A stretch of DNA of 64,000 nt, from assembly GCF_030272615.1 (NCBI RefSeq), contig NC_081414.1:770479653-770543652 (forward strand). Direction: 5' to 3'. The notes under the pieces were generated by a model that was not told the DNA's origin, ran no database searches, and saw nothing but the letters and a program-made list of their open reading frames with translations. Of this stretch, positions 33,901-46,110 are shown piece after piece. This stretch comes from Cryptomeria japonica (Eukaryota > Streptophyta > Pinopsida > Cupressales > Cupressaceae). Numbering within the stretch: the first letter of the stretch is position 1; each line of letters begins with the position of its first letter. Made by a program: the position numbers and the translations under genes.

Positions 33901-34769
33901 ATAAAGATGCTTAGCTATATTTTCTAACAACAATATACCTCTTAAAATCATAACTATAAATCATTTTAACCAACCATCCTTTTTAGGTTGTCAATCTTAC
34001 AAATATCCTACATATTTCTTTATAGATTAGAGTTGAAGAAATAAATTAAAAACATTGAGTAATGTTCAAATGTAATCGTAAAAAAATTAAAACATTTAAA
34101 AAAAAAAATTAACAAAATTTCATTTTTTAACTTATTTTCAAAAATGCTAGTAACAAGCTCTTCCCTATAAAATGCACAAGCACCTCTAAAATTTGAAATT
34201 CCTTTTGAAATCCATTATGAAATGTAAGAAGAATCCTACATAGTAACAAGGGTGGTGGTGTGTCTACATGGAATCAATACTTTTTCTATTACTCATGCAA
34301 ACAAACAACAATTTGTTGTTGTAAATTATGTAAGGGTATGGGCCCTCTCTCATTTTATCTAATCAAAACAATTTGTGTTGCGAAAAATTAGCCTTCAAGA
34401 CTATTATTCAAAATTTGAATATACCAATTGCAAGATAGATTATAATTAACAACTTTTTTTTTTTTTGCAAAATTTAACAAATTCATTCTCAATATTCCGT
34501 GACTTTTTTTAAACTTGAGTTTTGTTTCTTTCTAACCCAAATGCAAGACAAATTCTAATTACCAACTTTTTGTTACAAAATTTTACAAATTCATTCTCAA
34601 TGCTTTCTCTAATCAAAACATTTTTTTTTTAACTTAGAATTTAATTTTTTTTAAGTCCAAACACTTACCTAATACTGATGTCTTTTTCACTTGGATCTAT
34701 CCTTATGTCTTTGAAGAAAAAATATGAACTACTCTTAAAATATATATCATAATATATTAAATGCTGATG
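30901..34769. other. Long spacer, no gene recognised
   Basis: AT-rich, with pyrimidine-rich stretches at 30880-31140, an (ATCT)n run near 31100-31138 and a TGTA microsatellite at 33628-33652. A GATATCTTCACCAAA string at 31959-31973 recalls the end of a Copia RNase H (DIFTK), but nothing around it supports a domain. Open frames such as 32726-33037 have no features of real genes. Confidence 0.4.
33628..33652. repeat. TGTA microsatellite
   Basis: About six uninterrupted TGTA units within GTGTATGTATGTATG. Confidence 0.9.
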
Positions 34770-35565
34770 GGAGAGTAGTGGCCCATGAGAATTTGTTTAG
34801 AACGAAAGTTCTTACAGCATGGTTCTTAACCGACATCATTTTTTAAATGAATTATGTAATCAAAAGTCTTATCAACCCACCTTGCAAATACTCGGGACTC
34901 ACACTCGTACTGCCATTTCTAACCTGCCATTCCAAATTGAGCACTTTTCCCCTGTCCACTCCCAATAAATCATAAATGCCAATGAAATCCCACCAACTCA
35001 CAAATCCAAACCATCTTTATTTTAAAAAACAACGACACATAAAACAATATTGTAAGAAACAGAAAATGGCCCTCCATATTCACTTTAATGTAATCACAAG
35101 TATTCTTTATATATTTGTGGGCTATCTATTATAATAAAGTCAGACCCTCCCTCTTAAAACATATTCGACTTTACTGTAAATAAAAACTCTGGTATCTCTG
35201 GTAAATTGTGGTCAACAACTGTTTTTAATTGGGTTACTGTTAATATTAATAATCTGATCTATTTATGACAGGAACTTACTCTTGATTAGGATGCACTAAC
35301 TTTTTAAACTCTCTTATTAATATTATTATTATTTATACAGGAAACTGGTTGATTCTCCCACTGCATAATGGTATAATATATCCGATACGTTACGTTATGA
35401 ATGACAAGGCACCAAAACTGGGTTATTTCTGCACGGCCGGCTGGCTTAAACAAATTATTCTTAAACACTGGCGGGAAGAAAAAGAAAGGTTTTTCTCTTT
35501 CTTAGAAATGTCCCTCTAAATTTTTTATCTGTATCATTGCGTAGCAGCATTAATCTGGTTGAGTG

Positions 35566-35670
35566 GTGTGTTTTACATCGTCGATTTTGCAATAAACGAT
35601 TGCGATTGAGTAACACGTCGCTATCACACTGTACGAAAAGCCTGTTTTGAAACCAGAATAGCCGCGGCCC
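35566..35670 (+). mobile_element. MITE-like insert 1 (partial)
   Basis: About 105 bp related, in opposite orientation, to 36269-36428. Shared strings are CGCTATCACACT (35619-35630), CGTCGATTTTG (35579-35589) and AACCAGAATAGC near the end. Segment C lacks it at the corresponding place. Only one terminal inverted repeat is evident. Confidence 0.6.
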
Positions 35671-36268
35671 ATCAATCCAGATGTTAATTATGATAATTCC
35701 CTCTAAATTCTTTACTAGTTAATCTGACTAATATAAAATATTTTTAGATATAATATAGTAAAATATATTAATAAAATCAAATCATTATAAAAATATTTTG
35801 AAGACATCAAGTTTTACTGAATGCAAAATTCTTCCATTAAATAAATTCCAATCATGTCAGAATAACTTTGACAAAATAAATACCCTTCAATCATATCATA
35901 ACTTTCAGTCAAAAGAATTCAGTGTAAGAATGTACTCTAAGATCCTACACTAAGCCAAATGTTGATTATAACAGTCCATCCGTCACGTCCGTTATCATCG
36001 TCATCGTACATATATTGTTGTTTTTGTGCGGAATTGAAATTTGTATGTACTCCATGCCACCAGTGACCCGACAGTGATGACAAAAACAGCCAGGACTGGA
36101 GAAAGTGGTTTCACGTGGAGAGCACAAATTTTCAAGATTTGTACTCACTCGGAATTGCATTCCCTACACTTGTGAGTTCTGGCTGAGCATACAAAAATAT
36201 GGACAGCGTTTTCTGTGTGATTTGGATAATTGGAATCCATAATGATGTCATTTAGAAAAGGTGGTGTT

Positions 36269-36428
36269 GGGTCGAAGCTATTCTGGTTCTAAAATAGATC
36301 TTTCTTATAGTGTGATAGCGATATGTTAGTCAATCGCAGTTGCTTATTACAAAATCGACGGTTTAAAACGCGCGACTAATATGCATGTTAGTCAATTCGT
36401 ACTGTCGTTTTGGAGCTAGAATAGACCC
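36269..36428 (-). mobile_element. MITE-like insert 2 with terminal inverted repeats
   Basis: 160 bp bounded by GGGTCGAAGCTATTCTGG at the left and CTAGAATAGACCC at the right, an imperfect inverted repeat. It is absent from B and C at the homologous position, where the sequence runs straight from GGTGGTGCTGT into the TATA region. Its inner part is the reverse complement of insert 1. It encodes nothing. The family (hAT, Mutator or other) cannot be set because no clear target duplication is visible. Confidence 0.7.
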
Positions 36429-37296
36429 GTCCCTGTACAAGTCTCTACAAACTTTAATTCGTTCTCATACGCTCACGTCCCATCAAAAAGGGAAAGTGTT
36501 TGTGTTTTGAAAGTCGTTTAAAGTGGAAGAATAATAGATTTAATAATTATTATGTTGAATTATTTGCAATATCAAAAGATAAAATTAAATATTAAATTTA
36601 TTATTTATCATGTTCAATTTTATGTATTGGGATTTGCTCTTTTTGGAGTCATGTGGTAAGAAGTTCAATAAAGAATTGACTGTTACAAATGAAAAGCGTT
36701 GTGGGACAACTAACTATTGGCAATTCAATGGTCAATATCTAAATTTTCATACATCCTAATAAGCATTGGATATTGGATGCTTATAAATAGGGTTGATTGG
36801 ATCATTTGGAGCCATACATATTATTATCTCATCTCTCAATATTTACAAATTTGATGACAACTTCTTCCGTGAATAAAAACTCGTTGAAGGAACCTGTGAG
36901 CCTTAAGTGATCAAAGGATAAAAGATCTTTGATCTCAGAGGGCATTCTCATCTAGAGATTGCATTATGTCTCAAGGATTGTTCGTAAGATTGATTAGTTT
37001 CTTCTTTATAGTGTTTGGATGTCATTTATGTGTTGACTTAACTCTGTAATTGTTGTTAGTTTTGAGTCATGTGGAGTTATCACAACAATATGTTGTTGTC
37101 ATTGATTTTTTATTTTGGAACTTAAACTATATCAGTTTGTGGTGTTTAGAGATAAATAGGTGTTCCAGGTTTGTTATAATTTGTGTTTTGTGTAGAGAAT
37201 TGTGTTGAAATCCAAATCATTTGTTTCTTACAAATCAAATCTTAGACACATTTTTTTCTATTGAATATCAAAAAATTCATTAAATATGTTGCTATT

Positions 37297-38159
37297 TAAT
37301 CAACAAATCATTTGTTTTGGGTTTACTTGGAGGGTTTCAATTTTGTGTTAGTTAAGGAAGTTATGGAATTCCCATGTGTAAGTGGTGGCAATGTTGGAAG
37401 ATTAAAAGACAATTGTGAGGAAGGAAGTTGGAGGTTCACAACCGATTCTTGGTAAAGAACAGTTGGAAAGAGAAGATAGAAGCGAAAGAGGTCGGAGATT
37501 GGAGTAGGAAAAAAGAATCACTTGGCTTGATAGATAGGTTTAGGGGAAGAGATCTATGGGAAGAAAATATGTTGGATCCTAATCAAAATAAAATGCTTGC
37601 CTAAGAGGGATCCAAGGAGGGCATAGCAAGGAAGTGGATATATGCTTGGAGTTCAAAGAGGAAGGGTGACATGGTTGGGTTTGATTTTGGGGAAGAGGGA
37701 AAATGGCTTAAGATTAAAGGAAGTGGAAAAATCAATAAGAAAGAGTTATGTCCTTGAGGGAAGGGTAACACTATAGCAATCAGTTTCTTTTCAAAATAAT
37801 CCGACTGAGGTTGCATTCGGCCTTGCTATGTGCCATATGAACAAAGACTGGCAATTTTTATTTGTAAACATTTGGTCATTGTAGGAATAAATTAATTGCT
37901 CATCTCATTTATTTGTTGTCACCTAATTGTTAATGTAATGGTCATTACACTACTCTATTATGTGGCTATGTTTCTTGAAATTCCTACCACTTAGAATGTG
38001 TTGTACGAAAATGTCTATTTTACTATTAGTCCCTATTGCTTTTAGAATAGGAAGTTTGTTGTGAGTTCAAAGATTTGTCTAAGGTGAAGGAGGTTGAGCG
38101 TGCCATCAAATTGGTATTAGAGCATGGGTATGTGAGGTATGTGAGGGATTGTGTCATCA
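37297..38159. mobile_element. 863-bp insertion in segment A flanked by CTATT
   Basis: Segment B reads from TTGCTATT directly into TTCATTTG. Segment A has 863 extra bases there, with CTATT on both sides (37292-37296 and 38160-38164). Near the right end is TTGGTATTAGAGC (38111-38123), a Copia-type PBS with one change, so the insert probably comes from an LTR retrotransposon. No TG...CA ends or coding sequence were identified. Confidence 0.65.
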
Positions 38160-38870
38160 CTATTTTCATTTGTTGAGAAAACTATTTTAGTTCACAAAGT
38201 TTGTGACAAATCGTGTAATCTAATTTAGGCATAGTTTTGTGGAGTTGTGGGATATTTTTGGAGTGTGACGCTATAAATTCATGTTTTTGGTAAGTTTTTC
38301 AATAATTGGTAAAATTCATTTTCAAGCAAACTTATGAGCTACTCTAACTATATATCCAAACATGTTCAATTTTCATGGGAGAGTAGAGGAAGGATACTAG
38401 TAGATTTAATATCTAACTTTGGACATCCTAAAATCCTAGTAGTACATCCAATTTGTACTTTTTTCCTCTTCATATGCAACATAATAGCTTATAGTTATTA
38501 TTTTGGCTTCTAGGTAGTTACAATGAACAAAAGATTTTTTGTTATGTTCACAAAGGTCAAAAAGTGATCGTTTTGAGGTGATGTCCAATACATATTTTTT
38601 GTTGTCCAATTAATCATTCACTTTGTCTACAACAAAATTTGCACAAATGTTCCAATACTTATGCACAAATGGTCCAATAATTGTACACTATGACTATCAA
38701 TAAAGTTGCACAATTCTTCTAATTAGTGATTTTTTTCTCAACTACTAGATATACAAATAGACAACTGTTGATCTAATAAATGATTTTTAATAGACTTTTA
38801 ATTAACATTATCTAATGAACACTTATTAGAACATGATAATTACATCATTGTTAGAACCCATAAAAAAAAT

Positions 38871-41865
38871 ATTTAAATCAAAAATCTTCCTAATAGACAT
38901 CATTTGTTAAATGAATTATATAAACAAAATGACATCACATTACCTTTGAATTACTGAGAACTCACAGTTGTACTGCCATTTCAAACCTGCCCCTCCAAAT
39001 TGCACACTTTTTCCTTTTTACCTGTCGACTCCCAATATATCATAAATGCCAACGAATTCCCACCAAGTCACAAATCGAAACCAACTTTATAAACCAAAAA
39101 AAAACACATAAAACACTGTAAGAAACAGAAAATGGCCCTCCATATTCACTTTAATGCCATCACAAGTATTCTTTATATATTTGTCGGGTATCTAGTCAGA
39201 CCCTCCCTCTAAAAAGTATTCGACTTTACTGTAAAAACAACTGTTATCTCTAGCATTTTCTTGTCAACGACTATTTTTAACGGGGCTACTGTTAATATAA
39301 ATAATCTGAAATATTTATGCTAGGAACTAACTATTGATTAGGATACGCTGGCTTTTCAAACTCTCTTTTTTATTATTATTATCTAAACAGGAAATTTTTC
39401 TCTGTGTACATATATATTTGTCTGTCTATGTGTCTGTTTAGATGTCTTTTAGTTTTCACATACATATATGTACACATAAAAGTAATATAATATAAAGCAT
39501 TTTTGATATAATATAATAAGATATATTGATGAAATTAAATGATTATAAATTTATTTTTAAAAAATCAAATTTTGATGAATACAAGATTCTAACATTAAAT
39601 GAAATCAAAATCATTTTTGATATGATTTTGAGAAAATGAATACCCTTCAATGACTTTCAGTCAAAAGAATTCAATGTAAGAGTGTACTCTAGAATCCTCC
39701 ATTAAGCAAATGTTGATAATAACAGTCCATCCGCCATTTCCGTATTCGTCGTCATCGTACATATATTAATGTTTTTGGTCAATATTGCAATTTGTATGTA
39801 GTCCATGGCAGACGTGAGCGGACAATGATGACAAAAGCTGTCAGTACCGGCGAGAGTTGTTTCACGGGGACAAGCACAAATTTTCAAGATTGGTACTCTC
39901 GGAATCGCATTCCCTACACCTCTGAGTTCTGGGTAAGCATAAAATAATATGGGCACTGTTATGTCTGTGATTTGGGTAATTGGAATACATAATGATATCA
40001 TTTCCGCGGTGAGAGAAAAGGTGGTGCTGTTTAAATCTATACAAACCCTCATTCGCTCTTATACGTCCATGTCCCGTCAAAGGAGGAAAGTATTCGTGTT
40101 TGAAAGTCGCTTCGAGTGGAGCTTGACAGATCATTTTTCTATTATTTTTAAGAGAGGATTTGTCATGTTTCTTTTTGTTTATATTGTTTGATTGAGCAAG
40201 TACAGAAGAATAATTGATTTAATTATTTGTAATATTAATAAAAAACTAATATTAAGTTTATTATTTTTGAGGTTCAATGTATTGGAATTTGTTTTCTTTG
40301 GATTCATGTGGTAAAAAGTTTAAGAAAGAATCAACTCTTATAAATGAAAAGTGCTTTGGGGCAATTCATTTGTTGGTAATTTAGTGGTTGGCATCTAAAT
40401 TGTCATGCATTCTAATAGGCATTATGTATTGAATGGTTATAAATATGGTTGTTTGGGTCATTTGGAGGCATGTTGATTAGTATTTCATCTCTCATATTTG
40501 TGAATTTGGAGACAACTTTTTGAGTAAACAAAAACCTATTGAAGGAGAATGCTTGTGCATGAAAAGCAATGAGTTTTGGGTGATTAGAGGATAAAAATCT
40601 TTGATTTTAGAAGAAATTCTCATCTAGAGATTGCATTTTGTCTAAAGGAATGTTTGTAAGATTGATTAGTTTCTTCTTTGTAGTGTTTCGTTGTTATGCA
40701 TGTCTTGATTTGGGAGTTCTTGAAGCATAATTGTTTAATTGTTGTTAGTTTTGAGTATTTTGGAGGTATCAAAACAATATGTTGTTGTCGTTGCATTTTT
40801 ATTTTGGAACTCGAACTATATCAGGTTGTGGTGTTTAGAGTTACATGAGTATTTCCGTTTTGTTATATTTTGTGAGTTTTGTGCACAAATTGGTGTTGAA
40901 AGACAAATCATTTGTTTCTTATAGATGAAATTTTAGAATTAATCATTTGTTATTGAATATCAAAAAAATTATTAAATGTGTTGCTATTTTCATTTGGTGA
41001 GAAAACTATTTCAATTCCTAAAGTTCAGAGCAAATTGGGAGTCTATTTTTGGCATACTTTTGTGGATTTGTGGAAGATTTGTAGTGTGTGAAGCTATAAA
41101 TTTGTCGTTGTTATAAAATATGATTTCCAGACTTGTACATCTAAAGTTCATATTGGAAAATCAATTTAATGATGTTTTTTGAAAATTTCATTAACTTGTT
41201 GTTTTCTTTGTGCAAAAACCAAGTTAACTAGATTTGTGTTTTTGGTTGAATTTTGACATGATTGATAAATTCATTTTCAGATATGAAAATAATCCTAATA
41301 TTTGAGTTGACGACTACACTATTATTTTGTCTTTCAAGAAAACTAATGAGCTACTCGAAAACTACATCCAAATATATTCAAAGCTTATGGGAGAGTAAAT
41401 GAAGGATACTAATAACCATTATATCTAGCTTTGCACACCCTAAGCTCCTGACTATTCATCAAATTTTGTTCATGAGCGACTTAGATCATATAGCTATTGT
41501 TTTGGCTTCTAGGTAGGTACGACGAACATAAGACATTTTGCCATGCACACAAGGGTCAAAAAATGGTCATTTCAAGGCTATGTCCAATACATATTCTCTA
41601 TTGTCTAGTTGACCATTCACTTTGACCACCAAAACATTTACACAATTATTCCAATACTTAAGCATGAATGGTCCAATGATAGCACATAATGACTACCAAT
41701 AAAATAACACAATTCTTATAATTAATGACTTTTTGTTCAACTACTAGACATGCAAGTGAATGGCTATTAATCTAATAGATAACTTTTCAATGAATTTTTA
41801 ATTAACATGTTCCAATGAATGATTATTGAAAAATGAATGATAATGACCCATAAAAATTTGTTTAA
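38871..41865 (+). repeat. Tandem segment B: second orphan copy of the upstream region
   Basis: About 3.0 kb, aligned to A and, in its first 1.2 kb, to C. At the TATA position it reads TTTAAAT (about 40030). GCGGTGAGAGAAAAGGTGGTGC (broken here as GCGGTGAGAGAAAAG plus GTGGTGC) is shared with C. After GTGGAGCTTGACAGATCATT it diverges from C, exactly where C continues to the gene. No exon homology follows. Confidence 0.85.
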
Positions 41866-43095
41866 AACAAATCCCCATAACATGATTCCTAATCGACATC
41901 ATTGTCCTTGATGAATTATGTAATCAAGTGTCACATCACCTTACCTTGCAAATACTCGGGACTCACACATGTACTGCCATTTCTAACCTGCCCCTCCAAA
42001 TTGGACACTTTTTCTCCGTCTACTCCCACGAAATCATAAATCCCAACGAACTCCCACCAATAAACAAATAAACTCTGGTATATTGTTGTTCAACGACCGT
42101 TTTTAACGGGGTTACCGTTAAATATAAATAATCTGAAATATTTAGTACAGAAACTAATTCTTTCAACTCTCTATTATTATTCGATCTTATGCCAAAAGTC
42201 TTATGCGTAATGGTATAATAATAATTAAAATATCTAATATGTTCCGTTACAAATGGAGAAAAACGGCCGTCATACGATGAATGACAAGGCACAAAACTGT
42301 GTTGTGCGCCTGCACGGCCGGCAGGCTTTCACAAATTATTCTTAACATTGGCGGGATGAAAAAGAAAGTCTGATGCTCTTTCTTTGAAAATGCCCTTTAA
42401 TTTCTTACTCGTATCATTGCAGAGTAGCATATATTTGGGCCATATTTTATAGTACAATATATTATAGTACTTAAAATTGTAGTACATATTTAGTACTGAA
42501 GTTGAATGGTAATGAATCATTACAGATCAAATCTTACTAAATGAAAAATTTCCTTAATCCTTAACTTTGGAAAAGGTTTTAATCTACAAATCCTACTCTA
42601 TATCTAATAATAAAAGAAATGACCTTATATAAAATCTTCCATTGAAAAAACAGTAAAGCCAAAATGTTGATAATTAAAAGTCCGTCCGTCACCTCCGTTT
42701 CGTCATTAATGTATATATATAGTTGTTTTTGTTTAGAATAGAAATTTGTATGTAGTCCACGCAACAATGATGACCGGACAATGATGACAAAAACGGCCTG
42801 TCCTTCGTTTCACGCGGAGAATACAGCACAAATTTTCAAGATTTATAATCACTCGTAATTGCATTCTTTACACCTGTGAGTTCTGGCTGGGCATAAAAAA
42901 TATGGAGACCGTTTTCTCTATAATTTGGGTAATTGGAATCCGTAATGATGCCATTAACGCGGTGAGAGAAAAGGTGGTGCTGTATAAATCTCTACAAATT
43001 TAATTCGATCTCATCCGTTCATGTCGCGTCAAAGTAGGAAAGAATTCGTGTTTTGAAAGTCGTTTAAAGTGGAGGTTTGCTGATCATTGGATTGC
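41866..43095 (+). repeat. Tandem segment C: upstream region of the ascorbate oxidase gene
   Basis: Third copy, at constant offsets of about 2950-3000 from B. It ends near GTGGAGGTTTGCTGATCATTGG. The remaining 190 bp up to the ATG at 43286 are unique to this copy. Presumably it contains the promoter. Confidence 0.85.
42983..42989 (+). promoter_or_regulatory. Candidate TATA box, ascorbate oxidase gene (distal)
   Basis: TATAAAT in CTGTATAAATCTC, 297 bases before the ATG. It is kept only in segment C of the three tandem copies (TTTAAAT in B, TACAAGT in A). Confidence 0.4.
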
Positions 43096-43141
43096 ATAGG
43101 GCAGCACGGGGCAGTGGGCCTTCTCAATTGGTGTAAAGCTC

Positions 43142-43148
43142 TATAAGA
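43142..43148 (+). promoter_or_regulatory. Candidate TATA box, ascorbate oxidase gene (proximal)
   Basis: TATAAGA followed by a GA-rich run, 138 bases before the ATG, would give a leader of about 110 bases. It competes with the TATAAAT at 42983; sequence alone does not decide. Confidence 0.4.
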
Positions 43149-43285
43149 GAGAGAGGTCACAAGGTGCCCTAACAACCCGGTTGAGATTTGTTTACCGTGC
43201 TAGGGTATAGAGCTCGCTGTAGACTGCCAAAATAAGTTAAAAATCATCTGATCTGTGCGAGAAATTTGACTGTGAAACGACGGAG

Positions 43286-46110
43286 ATGGGGTTGAACAGA
43301 GTCCCGTGGTTTGTGTTTGTCGTTATGGCTGCATTGTTGATGTCACCCATGTGCCAAGGAATAGTACACTATCACAAGTGGAAGATCAATTATCAGAATT
43401 GGTCACCTGACTGCATGCAGCTGCCGGTTATTTCCATCAATGGTCAGTACCCCGGTCCCACTATCAGAGCCCGAGCTGGAGACACCGTTATGGTTCAATT
43501 GGAGAACCAAATGCCAACGGAAAATGTCGTCATTCACTGGCATGGCATTCGCCAGGTACGTTTCCGTTCCGTCTGCTGCTCTGCAAGTTTAATTTTGTGT
43601 TTTGAGCGGAAGCAGGCAGTATTTTTTCCGTCAATTGACTGTGTGACTGTGTGTGGGGTGCAGATCGGTAGCCCCTGGAACGATGGAACGCCGTCCATGT
43701 CTCAGTGTGCTATTAACACTGGCGAGACTTATACTTACAAATTTATTGTAGACAGGGTGAGCATTGATGATATTATGGCATATTTTTCATAGTTTACCTT
43801 GAAAATAAGATATCTTTTGAATTTCTTGTGTATGCTTTTTTATTTATGTTTATACAGTAAATCCAGAAACTTTTCACAGTTTATCATGTAGTTTTTTATA
43901 TTTTCACAGTTTATCATCAAAATAGAACAAATTTATACGGTAAATCCAGAATATTTTTGCATTTTATCATGTAGTTGACATTAAATTTTCACAGTTTATC
44001 ATGGAAATAGAACAAATTTATACGGTAAGTCCGAGAAAAGTTTCGCAGTTTATCGTGTAGTTGATATTAAATATTCATAGTTTATCATGAAAATCTTAGA
44101 GTTTCTTCATTTGTTTCAGATCAAATTGAGTGATCTATCATCAACAAGAAGAAAGCGATCTCAAAGATCAATGACGAAACATTTACAGTTCATTTTTCTG
44201 AAATTATTTTATCTGGATCAGGCAGTGCCGGAAAATATTGTTAATAGAACATGAAGTGTGATTGAAATTTTGACTGAAGATAAAATGCACATAGTTTTTC
44301 AGAAAGAAATTATATTCTGTGAAGATTTGCATTTCACGTTTTTGTAGATTTAATGTGCAGTTTCCTTATATTTTTTATTCCTATTCTTGCATTAATGAAA
44401 ATAAATAGTTCACGACTTTTTCGTATAAAAGACATTCTGCTCTATCTCATGACCTGTGAAAATTTCGTGTTCTTTATTCCTGGTATTATTATATATTGTT
44501 TTGAAATTTTGATCACGTTTTCTGAGTTTCCGGATTAATGGCGAGGTTGCCGGTGTATGCAGCCAGGAACATACTTTTATCATGGTCACTACGGGCTGCA
44601 GCGATCGGCCGGCTTGTATGGATCTTTAATAGTCGATCCGGCCGGAAAAGAGCCTTTCTCGTATGACGGCGAGTTAAGCATCGTTTTAAATGACTGGTGG
44701 CACGCCAGCACCTACGAGCAGGCCGTAGGCCTCTCCTCCACTCCTTTTGTCTGGATCGGAGAGCCTCAGGTATACTTTTTCACCATGATCTCCTTCAATG
44801 GCGGCCTCCTTCAGTAATGTCATAAATTTTTATTTTATCTTTTCTGTTGATTGACGGAAAAGCTCTGTTTTATCTGTTTACAGTCACTGTTAATAGAAGG
44901 AAGAGGAAAGTTCAATTGCTCCCCTGTTTCTGCAGACAGTAGCAGCACCTGCAACGCCACTCACACGCAATGCACGCCTCACATTCTCTCGGTGAAGAGC
45001 GGCAAGACATATCGTCTGCGCATTGCGAGCGTAGCTTCATTATCCGCCCTCAATTTTCTCATCCAGGTAAGAAAATATCTCACAGTAAATAACAGTACAC
45101 TTCTCTCTCTTCTGTTCTGATTGCTGTTAACTGTGTACAACTGACAGGGACACAAAATGACGATTGTGGAGGCCGACGGGCACTACGTGGAACCAGTGGA
45201 GCTAGAAAACCTAGATGTGTATTCTGGCGAATCTTATTCTGTTTTGGTAAAAGCAAATCAGGATCCTGCCCATAACTACTGGGCGTCGCTAAATGTTAGA
45301 GGAAGGAAACCCAAAACTCCAACGGGTCTAGCCATTTTTAACTATCTTCCAAATCCTTCCACAATGCTTCCCATCTCACCGCCACCGCCCAGCCCTCTCT
45401 GGAACGACTTCGCCTACAGCAAAGCCATGGCGAAAAAGATTGTGGCGCTCAAAGGCCACGAAGAATCTCCCCCTCCTCAATCCCACAGGCAGCTCATCTT
45501 ACTCAACACACAGAACAAAATCAACGGTTTCCTTAAATGGGCAATCAACAATATTTCTCTGGTTCCTCCACCCACTCCATATTTGGCTGCAATGAGGTAT
45601 AAAATTCATGGCGCCTACAATACTGCTGCACCTCCGGATGTTTACAGTCCCCGAGATCACAAAATTTTTGTTCCTCCTCCAAACCCTAACGCCACCGAAG
45701 GAAACGGAGTATATGTATTCAAAATGAACTCCGTTGTGGATGTGATTCTGCAAAATGCAAATACGCTTACTCCAAATAACTCAGAGATCCATCCATGGCA
45801 CCTGCACGGTCACGATTTTTGGATCCTCGGTTATGGAGAAGGCGTGTTCGACCCGGAAAAGGATCCCAAAAACTATAATTTGGTGAATCCTCCCCTTCGT
45901 AACACAGTACCACTGTTTCCTTATGGCTGGACGGCATTTCGGTTCAAAGCTGACAATCCAGGCGTGTGGGCATTCCACTGTCATTTGGAGGCCCACCTGT
46001 TTATGGGAATGGCTGTCATGTTTGCTGAAGGTGTCGAGAGAGTCGGGAAAATTCCCAGATCCTCCATGGGATGTGGGCTAACCAGGAACAGATTCATGCA
46101 CCATAAATGA
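43286..46110 (+). CDS. L-ascorbate oxidase (multicopper oxidase), five exons, 571 aa
   Basis: Oxidises ascorbate in the apoplast while reducing oxygen to water. Exons: 43286-43555, 43664-43756, 44563-44769, 44884-45066, 45148-46110; all introns are GT-AG and phase 0. Residues 1-25 look like a secretion signal (hydrophobic [10 protein letters not shown], cleavage near CQG). Copper ligands are all present: H84/H86 (HWHG), H128/H130 (HGHYG), H466/H469/H471 (HPWHLHGH), H528-C529-H530, H534 and axial M539. The strings [34 protein letters not shown] and [17 protein letters not shown] are typical of ascorbate oxidase rather than laccase. N-glycosylation sequons include NCS, NAT, NIS and NNS. Length fits the family. 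No damage is seen, so the gene is probably functional. Activity on ascorbate is inferred from family resemblance. Confidence 0.93.
43556..43663 (+). other. Ascorbate oxidase intron 1: 108 bp, in frame and free of stops
   Basis: GTACGT...TGCAG. It is exactly 36 codons long with no stop in the exon frame, so retention would insert 36 residues and keep the protein in frame right after HWHGIRQ, beside a copper site. Confidence 0.8.
43851..44098 (+). repeat. Tandem repeat of about 84 bp, three copies, in intron 2
   Basis: Copies begin at TATACAGTAA (43851), TATACGGTAA (43934) and TATACGGTAA (44019), periods 83 and 85. Each contains TTATCATGTAG or TTATCGTGTAG and CA(C/T)AGTTTATCAT. They lie in the 806-bp intron 43757-44562. 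Confidence 0.85.

Larger units (their letters stand above)
34770..38870 (+). repeat. Tandem segment A: orphan copy of the ascorbate oxidase upstream region
   Basis: Shares long colinear blocks with segment B (38871-41865) and, in its first part, with segment C just upstream of the ascorbate oxidase ATG. Anchors: TACTGCCATTTC (34908, 38971, 41972), GAGTTCTGGCT-type block (36174, 39924, 42878), CTCATCTAGAGATTGCA (36947, 40619), CCAATACATATT (38585, 41584). The A-B offset falls from 4063 to about 3000 along the copy because A carries insertions. No oxidase exon follows. At the place of C's TATAAAT, A reads TACAAGT. Confidence 0.85.

Noticed and set aside
39702-40191. Overlapping open frames on both strands in segment B
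   Set aside because: The same sequence is non-coding upstream DNA in segment C, and the frames are not kept between A, B and C.
43286-43792. Reading the first two exons plus intron 1 as one continuous coding block
   Set aside because: Good splice sites and family alignment across HWHGIRQ-GSPWNDG show a 108-bp intron; kept only as a possible retention event.
43286-46110. Laccase or SKU5-like identity for the multicopper oxidase
   Set aside because: All copper ligands are present (unlike SKU5), and the strings around them, such as [11 protein letters not shown] and [17 protein letters not shown], fit ascorbate oxidase better than laccase.
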